Source of the DNA: Nonomuraea angiospora
GTDB taxonomy: Bacteria; Actinomycetota; Actinomycetes; Streptosporangiales; Streptosporangiaceae
DNA: 64,000 nt
Assembly (NCBI RefSeq): GCF_014873145.1
Contig: NZ_JADBEK010000001.1
Location: 5,270,001-5,334,000, forward strand
Direction of reading: 5' to 3'
Notes under the pieces: model-generated
Told to the model about the DNA's origin: nothing
The model's input: only the letters and a program-made list of their open reading frames with translations
Database searches by the model: none
Shown here: positions 33,425 through 40,783 of the stretch, piece after piece
Position numbering within the stretch: position 1 is the stretch's first letter
Layout of the letters: each line of letters opens with the position of its first letter
Translations under genes and position numbers: made by a program

Positions 33425-34935
33425 CACCAATCCACCGGTCGATAGTCCTTCAGGAACAGGCCGGACATCCGTTCCCCGCCCACACCGCGCACGATCGGGT
33501 CATAGACCCGGGCGGCGCCGTCGATGACGTCCAGCGGCGGGCGGAACCCTGCCTCCCGCTGCGCGGTCTTGTCCGGATGGGGGCGTTCGTCGGTGACCCA
33601 GCCGGTGTCGACGCTGTTCATGTAGATGCCCGAGGCCGCATAGTCCGCGGCGGCGGTGCGGGTCAGCATGTTAAGAGCGGCCTTGGCCATGTTGGTGTGC
33701 GGATGGCGGACGGTCTTCTGCTCCCGGGAGAAGCTGCCCTCCATCGCCGAGACCTGTACGACGTACCGGTCCGGCCACGGCGAGGCCTCGAGCAGGCCGC
33801 GCAGCCGGGACGTCAGCAGGAACGGCGCGAAGGAGTTCACCAACTGGACCTCGAGCCACTCGGCCGGGTCCACCTCGTGCAGCCGGAGACTCCAGCTGTT
33901 GCGGTCGCGCAGGTCCAGCGGCTGACCGGTCTCGTCCGTCTGCCCGGCGGGGAACAACGCCTCCAGGGCGTCCCGCCGCGTGACGGCCTGCCCGGAGTCC
34001 GAAGGAGCCGCGAGCGCCGGCACCGGTTCCAGCCGCGCGGCGACGGCCGCCCCCGACATGTCCTCCACGTCGATCCGCGCGGCCAGGCCTCTCAGCGGCG
34101 CGCGCTCCGCCGCGCGCACCTCGCGGTGGTACACGGCGGGCCGGCGGATCGTCTGGGCCGCATTGTTGACGAGGATGTCGAGATGGCTGAAACGCCGCTG
34201 GACGGACTCCAGCAGACCCGCGACGGCCGCCAGGTCGAGCAGGTCGACACCGTGGACGTGTACCCGGTCCAGCCAGGCTTCGGCGTCGGGCACGGCCGAG
34301 AGCCGACGGGCGGCATCCCGGGGGAAGCGGGTGGTGACCAGGACGTCCGCGCCGTCACGCAGGAGCTTCAGCGCCAGCTGGAAACCGATCTTCACCCGTC
34401 CCCCGGTCACGATCGCCCGGCGGCCACGCAGGTCGCAGCGGGCGTGCCGGCGGGCCATGTTCTCCTCGGCGCAATCCGGGCACAGCAGGTGGTATTCCGG
34501 ATGCACCTGCTGGTAGGCGGACTTGCAGACGTAACAGCGTCGCGTGCCCACCAGCGAGCTCCGTGCCGGCGAGGACCGGTCACCCGGCGGATCCGGCTCT
34601 GCGGAAGCGGCCTGCTCCCGGGGGCCCGTCGAGGCTGCTCGCGGGACGGGCGCCGGGGATGGATCCTGCTCTCGATAGCGCGCCGTGGCCGCCGTGGCCT
34701 CGTGGTCGCGTCGCCTGCGCTCGGCGTGCCGCGACGCCTTTCGTGTCTTCTTTCCCGCCCGGTACAGGTGCGCCGCGGCCTCGTGCACGGCCGCCCATCG
34801 AGGATCGGCCGGATCCGCGACGCGCGCCTGAGCCATCACCCGCAGGCAGGTCTCGACCTCCGCCTGGTTGGGGAGAATGTCTGATCCGTGCGGCGGTGTC
34901 CCGGTCACGTCAGGATCGATGACCGACACCCACAC
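33424..34935 (-). CDS. SDR-fold protein with N-terminal zinc ribbon
   Basis: 503 residues from GTG 34935 (GTG 34929 or 34908 also possible). Residues 1-150 form a helical, charged segment. A four-Cys ribbon follows (CYVCKSAYQQVHPEYHLLCPDC). Then comes an SDR domain with nucleotide motif GRRAIVTGGRVKIGFQLALK, LDILVNNAAQT, and the catalytic Ser region VVQVSAMEGSFS. The usual YxxxK is HTNMAK, with Thr in place of Tyr, so classical reductase chemistry is doubtful. It is the first gene of the six-gene operon and lies 26 bp downstream of the tRNA-like element. A role as an NAD(P)-sensing subunit is an inference. Confidence 0.85.
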   Translation of the reverse strand: MWVSVIDPDVTGTPPHGSDILPNQAEVETCLRVMAQARVADPADPRWAAVHEAAAHLYRAGKKTRKASRHAERRRRDHEATAATARYREQDPSPAPVPRAASTGPREQAASAEPDPPGDRSSPARSSLVGTRRCYVCKSAYQQVHPEYHLLCPDCAEENMARRHARCDLRGRRAIVTGGRVKIGFQLALKLLRDGADVLVTTRFPRDAARRLSAVPDAEAWLDRVHVHGVDLLDLAAVAGLLESVQRRFSHLDILVNNAAQTIRRPAVYHREVRAAERAPLRGLAARIDVEDMSGAAVAARLEPVPALAAPSDSGQAVTRRDALEALFPAGQTDETGQPLDLRDRNSWSLRLHEVDPAEWLEVQLVNSFAPFLLTSRLRGLLEASPWPDRYVVQVSAMEGSFSREQKTVRHPHTNMAKAALNMLTRTAAADYAASGIYMNSVDTGWVTDERPHPDKTAQREAGFRPPLDVIDGAARVYDPIVRGVGGERMSGLFLKDYRPVDW

Positions 34936-34961
34936 CCCCGCCGATGACTTCCGCGATCTGG

Positions 34962-35038
34962 GGCAAGGCTGGTCGGATTCGAACCGACGTCCTCCAACCT
35001 GCTGTAAGGCGCGACGACCTCTGCGCTACAGCCTTGCC
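34962..35038 (-). tRNA. tRNA-like element with 10-bp acceptor stem and irregular anticodon arm
   Basis: On the minus strand GGCAAGGCTG (35038-35029) and CAGCCTTGCC (34971-34962) pair perfectly over 10 bp. Inside are TA, a D arm with GCGC/GCGC arms, and a canonical T arm GTCGG-TTCGAAT-CCGAC. Between the D and T arms only about 20 nt are found, with the best stem CCTT/GGAGG and a loop of 9-11 nt, so no standard 5-bp/7-nt anticodon arm can be drawn. Triplets GCA or ACA fall in the loop. It may be a decayed tRNA, a non-canonical tRNA or a tRNA-like regulatory RNA. The identity is not assigned. Confidence 0.5.
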
Positions 35039-35141
35039 GCTGCAGAGCTTAGCGAATAGCACAGGCATTCGATGCCTATTAACGGCGTATGGGGATGAGA
35101 GCCGCGTTCGGGATGGCGCCACGGTGGCGCCGTAAGAGGCA

Positions 35142-36312
35142 TCAATCGCTCGCGAGCGCCGCGTGGACGGACGAGACCGCACCCGGGTCGGCGCCGATGA
35201 AGCAGAACAGCCCGCGGGAAGCCAGCCGGTCTTGCCGCCCGTCCGGCCGTTCGACGACGATCGACGTGAGAGTGCCGTCGCCCGCCAGTTCGCGAACCAG
35301 GTTGCCGGTGTGGAGCCGGATCCGGGAGTGCGTGCGGATCCGGTCGGTCAGGTAGGACGACATGCGAGCTCCGAGCTCGGCACCGCGGACGATCAGATCC
35401 ACCGTCGCGCCGTGGGCGGCGAGGGAGAGGGCATGCAGCCCGACTTCTCGAATGCCGCCCATTGCGGGATGTCGAGGCGCCGGTGGTGCGCGCCGCTGAC
35501 CCCGTTCGGGAAGCCCAGGTAGTTCTCGATCCGGGCGCTCTTGGCAGCCTGGCCGCCGAGCCCGTCGCGGTCCAGCAACACCGTGACGGGACCCTCGGAC
35601 GCCCCGTACACGGCTGCGGCCAGACCCGCCGGGCCGGCGCCCACCACGACGAGATCCACGGGACTTCCATGGGGCCGGTAGGTGAGGCCGAGCGCCTTCG
35701 CGATCGTGCCGGGCGTCGCGCGCCGCAGCACCGCGCCGTCGACGATCGCCGCCGGGAGCTCGTCCTCCGTGAGCCCGGCCGAGGCCATCAGCGAGCGCCC
35801 GGGGTGCGAGGCCGCGTCGAGCCAGGAATGCGGCAGGAGCAACTGCGTCACGTAGAAGCGTTTCCGCGGCGTCAGGGCGGCCGACGATCTCCAGGGCATT
35901 GCCGGCCACCGAGCGGATGAACTCGCCGCTCCCCGAACGCCTCAAGCAGGAGGTCGTCGATGTCGGGCTGCTCGGCGAGGACCCTGCGCAACGCTGTCGC
36001 ACCGATCCGGACGACCGTCCCGGCGGTCACCACGCGCGCGGTCAGGTAGACGTGCTGGCCGGTCAGCAGGCTGAGCTCACCGAGGAAGTCGCCGGGACCG
36101 CCCTGGTAGACCAGACGTTCCGGCTCGATCGCCGTCGCGTCCCGGATGATGTCCACCGTCGCGGTCAAAAGCAGGAAGAAGTCGTAGGAGTCGTCGCCGG
36201 GCGCGTACAGGTCCCGGCCGACCTCGACGTGTTCCGTTTCGCCGTACTCGACGAGCCGGCGAGACTGCTCTTCGTCCAGGACCGGCCCGCGCTGCGCCGC
36301 GCCGTCGTTCAT
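35142..36312 (-). pseudogene. decayed cNMP-binding domain/thioredoxin-reductase-like fusion
   Basis: From the ATG at 36312 the frame encodes a cyclic-nucleotide-binding domain (HVEVGRDLYAPGDDSYDFFLLL, GPGDFLGELSLLTGQ). It then shifts into a second frame near 35950 (FIRSVAGNALEIVGR) and a third near 35860 (VTQLLLPHSWLDA, DLVVVGAGPAGLAAAVYGAS, GLGGQAAKSARIENYLGFP). It returns to the second frame near 35460 (GATVDLIVRGAELGARMS). The end joins FCFIGADPG directly to AVSSVHAALASD, the normal extreme C-terminus, so a block is deleted in frame. Pieces between VSGA and HHRRLDIP and before VGLHALSLAA are also missing. Intact relatives have about 550 residues. Not functional. Confidence 0.85.
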
Positions 36313-36338
36313 GTGACTCCTCCGTTCGGTCGCACGGG

Positions 36339-37604
36339 TCAGAGCGCGTCTCCGGCTGGAGCTCCGCTCCAGCCGAGCTGCTCAACGGGCTTCGCCCGGG
36401 CGACGGTCACGAGGTACAGGAGCAGGCCGGCGCTGGTGAGGGCGAACCCGGCCCAGACGGTGGACAACGTGCCCCAGCCGGCATTGAGGGTGACGGCGCC
36501 GCCGATCGCGCCCAGCGAGTTGGCCAGGTTGAGTGCGGCCAGGTTGAGCGCGCCCATCAGGGTCGGGGCGTCCGGCGCGAAGCCGGTCAGCCGCACCTGG
36601 ATGGTGGGGATCGCGAACATCATGGTCGCGCCGACGCCGAACAGGCAGGGCAGCAGGACGAACAGGTTGCCGCCGGCCACGCCGATCAGCGCCAGCAGTG
36701 CCAGGACAGCGCCGTAGCCCCAGATCAGGCCGCGGTTCTCGTACCGGTCGGCGACGCGTCCGCCGAGGTGGTTGCCGGCCGCCATGCCGAGGCCGAAGAC
36801 GGCGAGCGCGATCGGGATGAGCGAGGCGTCCTGCAGCGCCGCGTCGGTGATGAACGGGCCGATGAAGGTGTAGACGGCGAAGATGCTGGAGATGCCGAGC
36901 GCCGCGACGGTGACCATCAGCCAGACGTTGAGCCGGCGCACGGCCTGCAGCTCGCCGGCGATGGAGCCGCCGTGCAGATCATGGGTACGGGGCAGCCAGG
37001 CCACCAGGGCGGTGCCGGCGAGCAGGCCGATGGCGACCACGACCCAGTACATGGCGCGCCAGCCGGCGTTCTGCCCGATGAAGGTGCCGAGCGGCGACCC
37101 GACGACGGTGGCGATGGTGAGCCCTCCCATGACGGTGGCGAAGGCCTTGCCACCCTTGCCCGGGCCGTACACGTACGCCGCGACCACGGCTCCGGCGCCG
37201 AAGAACGCGCCCTGCACGCTACCGGCGACGAACCGGAAGACGACGAGCAGCACGATGTCCGGCGCCAGCGCGGACATCCCGTTGCCGATCAGGAACAGGG
37301 CGATCAGGCCGAGCAGCAGCGTGCGCCGGTTGACCCGGGCGGCGAGCAGGGTGATCGCCGGCGAGCCGATCACCACCCCCATGGCGTAGGCGGTGATCGC
37401 GTGGGTCGCGACCGGGATCGACACGTTCAGATCGGACGCGAAGAGCTGGATGATGCCGTTGCTGCCGAACTCGCCGGTGCCGATCGCGAAGGTGCCCAGT
37501 GCCAGCGCGAGCAGCGTCAGCTTCGGATTGCGGCCGGGCGACTTCACGGGGGTGTGCCGGCTCTCTTCGGCGGCGCACTGGCCTTCGTATGCACGCTGGT
37601 GCAA
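36339..37604 (-). CDS. MFS transporter (AraJ/Cmx-type drug or sugar efflux)
   Basis: 421 residues from TTG 37604, directly behind GAGGAGGGGACC. Twelve hydrophobic segments are expected. DHA1-type motifs include FAIGTGEFGSNGIIQLFASDL in TM1, the loop 2-3 motif ARVNRRTLLLG, and GSVQGAFFGAGAVVAAYV and VGSPLGTFIGQNAGWRAMY in TM4-5 (antiporter motif C-like). It lies 19 bp after the secreted hydrolase gene, same strand, so both are probably on one transcript. Substrate unknown. Confidence 0.9.
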   Translation of the reverse strand: MHQRAYEGQCAAEESRHTPVKSPGRNPKLTLLALALGTFAIGTGEFGSNGIIQLFASDLNVSIPVATHAITAYAMGVVIGSPAITLLAARVNRRTLLLGLIALFLIGNGMSALAPDIVLLVVFRFVAGSVQGAFFGAGAVVAAYVYGPGKGGKAFATVMGGLTIATVVGSPLGTFIGQNAGWRAMYWVVVAIGLLAGTALVAWLPRTHDLHGGSIAGELQAVRRLNVWLMVTVAALGISSIFAVYTFIGPFITDAALQDASLIPIALAVFGLGMAAGNHLGGRVADRYENRGLIWGYGAVLALLALIGVAGGNLFVLLPCLFGVGATMMFAIPTIQVRLTGFAPDAPTLMGALNLAALNLANSLGAIGGAVTLNAGWGTLSTVWAGFALTSAGLLLYLVTVARAKPVEQLGWSGAPAGDAL

Positions 37605-37623
37605 GGTCCCCTCCTCGGCAGGG

Positions 37624-38421
37624 TCAGCGCGCGGCGCGCTTGACGAGGTCGGCCGTCACGGCCGGCTGCGAGATCATCGCGACGTGCGAGGCCCTGACCT
37701 CGGTGGTACGTGCGCCGGCCCGCTGCGCCATGAACCGCTGCGCCGCGGCCGGAAGCACGTTGTCGTCCCGGGCCACCAGGTACCAGGACGGGATCTCCTT
37801 CCACGCTGGCGCGCCGGACGGCTCCTGCAGTGCGCGCACGTCGCTCGGCCGCTGACCGGCCCACATCAGGTCGGTGGTCGCCCTCGGCAGGTCGCCGGCG
37901 AACACCTCGCGGAAGACCTCGTGCTTGACGTACCCGTCGACGAGGCCCTCACCGTAGGGACGGAAGTCCAGCGCCGTCTCCCCCAGCTTGCTGCCGGGGT
38001 ACTTCGTCTGCAGGCCCAGCAGCGTGTCCCCCTTGTCGGGGGTGAACGCGGCGACGTAGACCAGCGCCTTCACGTTGGCATTGCCGGTCGCGGCGTTCGT
38101 GATGACCATCCCGCCGTACGAGTGCGCGACGAGCACCAGCGGGCCGCTGATGGTGGCGAGAATGCTGGACAGGTAGGCGGAGTCGGCGGCCACGCCGCGC
38201 AGCGGATTCGCCGGGGCGAGGACCGGGTAGCCGTCGCGGATGAGCCGGCCGGCGACGCCGTTCCAGCCGGAGGCGTCGGCGAACGCGCCGTGCACCAGCA
38301 CGACGGTCGGCTTGGACCTGCCCTCCGGCCGGGTGTGTGCCTGCGCCGCGGGCGCGCCGAGCAGGGCGCCGGCGGTGACCGCGGCCGATCCGGCGAGCAG
38401 GGTACGGCGGGTGGTCGTCAT
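37624..38421 (-). CDS. secreted alpha/beta hydrolase (EstC/RsbQ-like small esterase family)
   Basis: 265 residues. An N-terminal twin-arginine-like signal TTTRRTLLAGSAAVTAGALLGAPAAQA precedes the fold. Catalytic features are PTVVLVHGAFADASGWNGV, nucleophile VLVAHSYGGMVI, and His in VRASHVAMISQP. It is very similar to the cytoplasmic hydrolase at 39127 and to the truncated copy at 47186, so three family members occur within 10 kb. Export plus the MFS gene downstream hint at detoxification of an extracellular ester or amide, which is inference. Confidence 0.88.
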   Translation of the reverse strand: MTTTRRTLLAGSAAVTAGALLGAPAAQAHTRPEGRSKPTVVLVHGAFADASGWNGVAGRLIRDGYPVLAPANPLRGVAADSAYLSSILATISGPLVLVAHSYGGMVITNAATGNANVKALVYVAAFTPDKGDTLLGLQTKYPGSKLGETALDFRPYGEGLVDGYVKHEVFREVFAGDLPRATTDLMWAGQRPSDVRALQEPSGAPAWKEIPSWYLVARDDNVLPAAAQRFMAQRAGARTTEVRASHVAMISQPAVTADLVKRAAR

Positions 38422-38569
38422 GGATGCGGAACCTTTCAGCAGAGGTTGATCGCCGGTCAGCGTAGGTTCGGGGACTTGACGATCTCTGCACGGCCGGTTC
38501 CCTCGTCGTCAAGTGCGCCGATCTAGCCTGGCGCCGTCGTAGAGGTAGGCCGTCGAAGAACGGGTCGAG

Positions 38570-38776
38570 ATGAGATCGAGAAAGAGCGAGCGCCAGCTGA
38601 AGGTGGGCCTGCGGGTTCACGTCATCTGCTACGTCGTGGCGCATGTGGTGCAGGTCGCGGTGTGGTGGCTCTTCACCCCGCAGCGCTTCTTCTGGCCGCT
38701 GTATTCGCTGGTCGCCTGGGGTGTCGGGCTGGCGTTCCACTTCCGGGCGGCCTCCTCGCCCTCCCGGCGGGACTGA
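38570..38776 (+). CDS. small two-TM domain membrane protein
   Basis: 68 residues with two hydrophobic helices (VHVICYVVAHVVQVAVWWLF and FFWPLYSLVAWGVGLAFHF) and basic ends, matching the 2TM domain pattern. A paralogue lies at 44770-44985 (MRSVKSES start, HLVFYVLANLAQVVVW). It lies divergent from the secreted hydrolase gene. Function unknown. Confidence 0.7.
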   Translation: MRSRKSERQLKVGLRVHVICYVVAHVVQVAVWWLFTPQRFFWPLYSLVAWGVGLAFHFRAASSPSRRD

Positions 38777-38779
38777 GCG

Positions 38780-39097
38780 GTGTCGTTCTTTCTCGAGTTC
38801 GTACGCGATCCCATGACGGTCGGCGCGGTCGCGCCGAGCAGCCCGGCGTTGGCCAGGGTGGCGACGGCGGCTGGCCGCCCGCCACCCGGAGGTCGACGTC
38901 GTTCACGCGGACGCCGCCGACCTCGCCACGGTGCTGGCGCAACGTGGGCCCCGCCTGCCCGGCGGCTGCTGCGCTCCATGCGGTGGCGGTTCGACGAGGT
39001 GGTCATCAGCCGGACGGTGTGGGCGAATCTCCCGCCCGCTCTCGTCTACTACTGCCGCCGCCCGGCGGAGGCCGACGTGCACGGCGCGATGCGCTGA
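38780..39097 (+). pseudogene. relic of a class I SAM methyltransferase (phospholipid methyltransferase type)
   Basis: Starting GTG 38780, the frame gives FFLEFVRDPMTVGAVAPSSPALARVATAA, the N-terminus of PmtA-like methyltransferases. A second frame then gives RLAARHPEVDVVHADAADLATVLAQRG, and a third gives RWRFDEVVISRTVWANLPPALVYYCRRP, their C-terminal part. The SAM-binding core between them is deleted and the frames do not join. Not functional. Confidence 0.65.
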
Positions 39098-39126
39098 AGA
39101 TCAGCAACATTATGAAAGGCGAGCAA

Positions 39127-39846
39127 ATGGCACACCAGAAACCGACGATTGTGCTCGTACACGGAGCCTTCGCGGACGGCAGCGGCTTCACCGCGATCGT
39201 CCAGCGGCTCGTCACCGGCGGCTATCCGGTCGTCGTCGCGCCGAACCCGCTCCGGGGGCTCTCCTCCGACGCGGAGCAACTCAAGGCGCTGCTGAACAGC
39301 ATCGACGGACCGATCGTGCTGGTCGGCCACTCATACGGTGGCGCCGTCATCTCCGGCGCCGCCACCGGAAACCCGGCGGTGAAGGCGCTGGTCTACCTGG
39401 CGGCGTTCGTACCGGAGACGGGCGAGAGCGTCCAGGAGCTGGTCGAGAAGTACCCGGGCAGCACCGTGGGCGAGTCACTCAAACCCGTGCCGCTGCCCGG
39501 CGGGCAGGTCGATCTCTACATCGACCCGCGCGTGTTCCATCCCCATTTCGCGGGGGATCTGCCTGCCGAGGAGGCCGCGCTCTTCGCGATCACGCAGCGT
39601 CCCGCCACCGGCGCCGCCCTCGGTGAGCCCGCCGCCGGCCCGCAGGCCTGGCACACGATCCCGAGCTACAACCTGATCAGCGGCGCCGACCGGATCATCC
39701 CGCCGGCGGCGCAGGAGTTCATGGCCCAGCGCTCCGGCGCGACGGTCGAGGTGGTCGAGGGCGCCTCGCACCTGGTGTTCGTCTCGAGTCCGGGCCCGGC
39801 CATAGCCTTCATCGAAAAGGCGGCGAGTGAAACCGCGCAAAAGTGA
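39127..39846 (+). CDS. alpha/beta hydrolase, cytoplasmic
   Basis: 239 residues from the ATG at 39127, with AAGGCGAG upstream; an ATG at 39112 is possible. Motifs PTIVLVHGAFADGSGFTAIV, LRGLSSDAEQLKALLNSIDGP, nucleophile VLVGHSYGGAVI and His in VEGASHLVFVSSPG are complete. No signal peptide, unlike the paralogue at 37624. The bile-acid-symporter-like gene follows 40 bp downstream on the same strand. General esterase or haloperoxidase-like activity is possible; the substrate is unknown. Confidence 0.88.
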   Translation: MAHQKPTIVLVHGAFADGSGFTAIVQRLVTGGYPVVVAPNPLRGLSSDAEQLKALLNSIDGPIVLVGHSYGGAVISGAATGNPAVKALVYLAAFVPETGESVQELVEKYPGSTVGESLKPVPLPGGQVDLYIDPRVFHPHFAGDLPAEEAALFAITQRPATGAALGEPAAGPQAWHTIPSYNLISGADRIIPPAAQEFMAQRSGATVEVVEGASHLVFVSSPGPAIAFIEKAASETAQK

Positions 39847-39886
39847 TGGCACGGGCGTTCCCTGAAGGTAATCAGAACACCCGAGG

Positions 39887-40771
39887 ATGACCGCCATGGG
39901 TTCCTCTCTGATCCTGGGCAGTCTGCCTTTCGCCATCGGCATCGTCATGCTCGGCCTGGGGCTCAGCCTGACGCTGGACGACTTCCGGCGGCTGGGCCGG
40001 TATCCCAAGGCGGCCCTGGTGGCGCTGCTGTGCCAGCTCGTGCTGCTGCCCGGGATCTGCTTCGGCCTGGTGCTCGCCTTCCGGCTCCCGCCGGAGCCGG
40101 CGGTCGGGATGCTGCTGGTCGCGGCGTCGCCGGGCGGGCCCACGGCCAACCTGTTCAGCCACCTGTTCGGCGGGAACGTCGCGCTCAATGTCACGCTCAC
40201 CGCGACCAACTCGGTGCTGGCCGTGCTCACCCTGCCAATCGTGGTGAACCTCTCGGCCGGGTACTTCTTACCCGGCGGGGCCGCCCTCGGGCTGCAGTTC
40301 GACAAGATGGTGCAGGTCTTCACGATGGTGGTCGTGCCCGTCGCCATCGGGATGCTCGTGCGCGCGTGGTCGCCCGAGGTGGCGCGGCGGCTCAACCTCC
40401 CCGTCCGGGCACTGTCGGTCGTGGTCCTGGCCGGAGCCATATTCGCCGTGCTGTACGCGGAGCGGAACAACCTCGTCGGCTATTTCGTCTCGGTCGGACT
40501 GGCCGTGCTGGCCTTCAACGTCGTGAGCCTGCTGATCGGGTACGGCGTGCCGCGCCTGGCCGGGGTCGACCACCGCGCGGCTGTCGCGGCCGGGTTCGAG
40601 ATCGGCATCCACAACACCGGTCTCGCCATCACGGTCGCACTCAGCCCAGCGCTGTTGAACAGCGCCCAGATGGCCGTTCCCGGCGCGGTGTACGGGATTG
40701 TCATGTTCTTCACGGCGGCCGGGTTCGGCTATTTGATCACCCGCCGGGTTCGATCGGACCTGCCACGGTGA
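39887..40771 (+). CDS. bile acid:sodium symporter (BASS/ASBT) family transporter
   Basis: 294 residues with eight to ten hydrophobic segments. BASS motifs are visible: LVAASPGGPTANLFSHLFGGNVALNVTLTATNSVLAVLTLPIV (the first crossing region with the Na+/substrate residues) and AAGFEIGIHNTGLAITVAL (the second). It is convergent with the SARP-type regulator gene and only 12 bp from its end. Bacterial members import organic anions such as pantoate or bile-acid-like compounds. The true ligand is unknown. Confidence 0.88.
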   Translation: MTAMGSSLILGSLPFAIGIVMLGLGLSLTLDDFRRLGRYPKAALVALLCQLVLLPGICFGLVLAFRLPPEPAVGMLLVAASPGGPTANLFSHLFGGNVALNVTLTATNSVLAVLTLPIVVNLSAGYFLPGGAALGLQFDKMVQVFTMVVVPVAIGMLVRAWSPEVARRLNLPVRALSVVVLAGAIFAVLYAERNNLVGYFVSVGLAVLAFNVVSLLIGYGVPRLAGVDHRAAVAAGFEIGIHNTGLAITVALSPALLNSAQMAVPGAVYGIVMFFTAAGFGYLITRRVRSDLPR

Positions 40772-40783
40772 CCGGCCGCGCGA

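Noticed and set aside
34868..35182. Small ORFs around the tRNA-like element (for example GWSDSNRRPPTCCKARR)
   Set aside because: These are the usual spurious translations antisense to tRNA T arms; no independent coding evidence.
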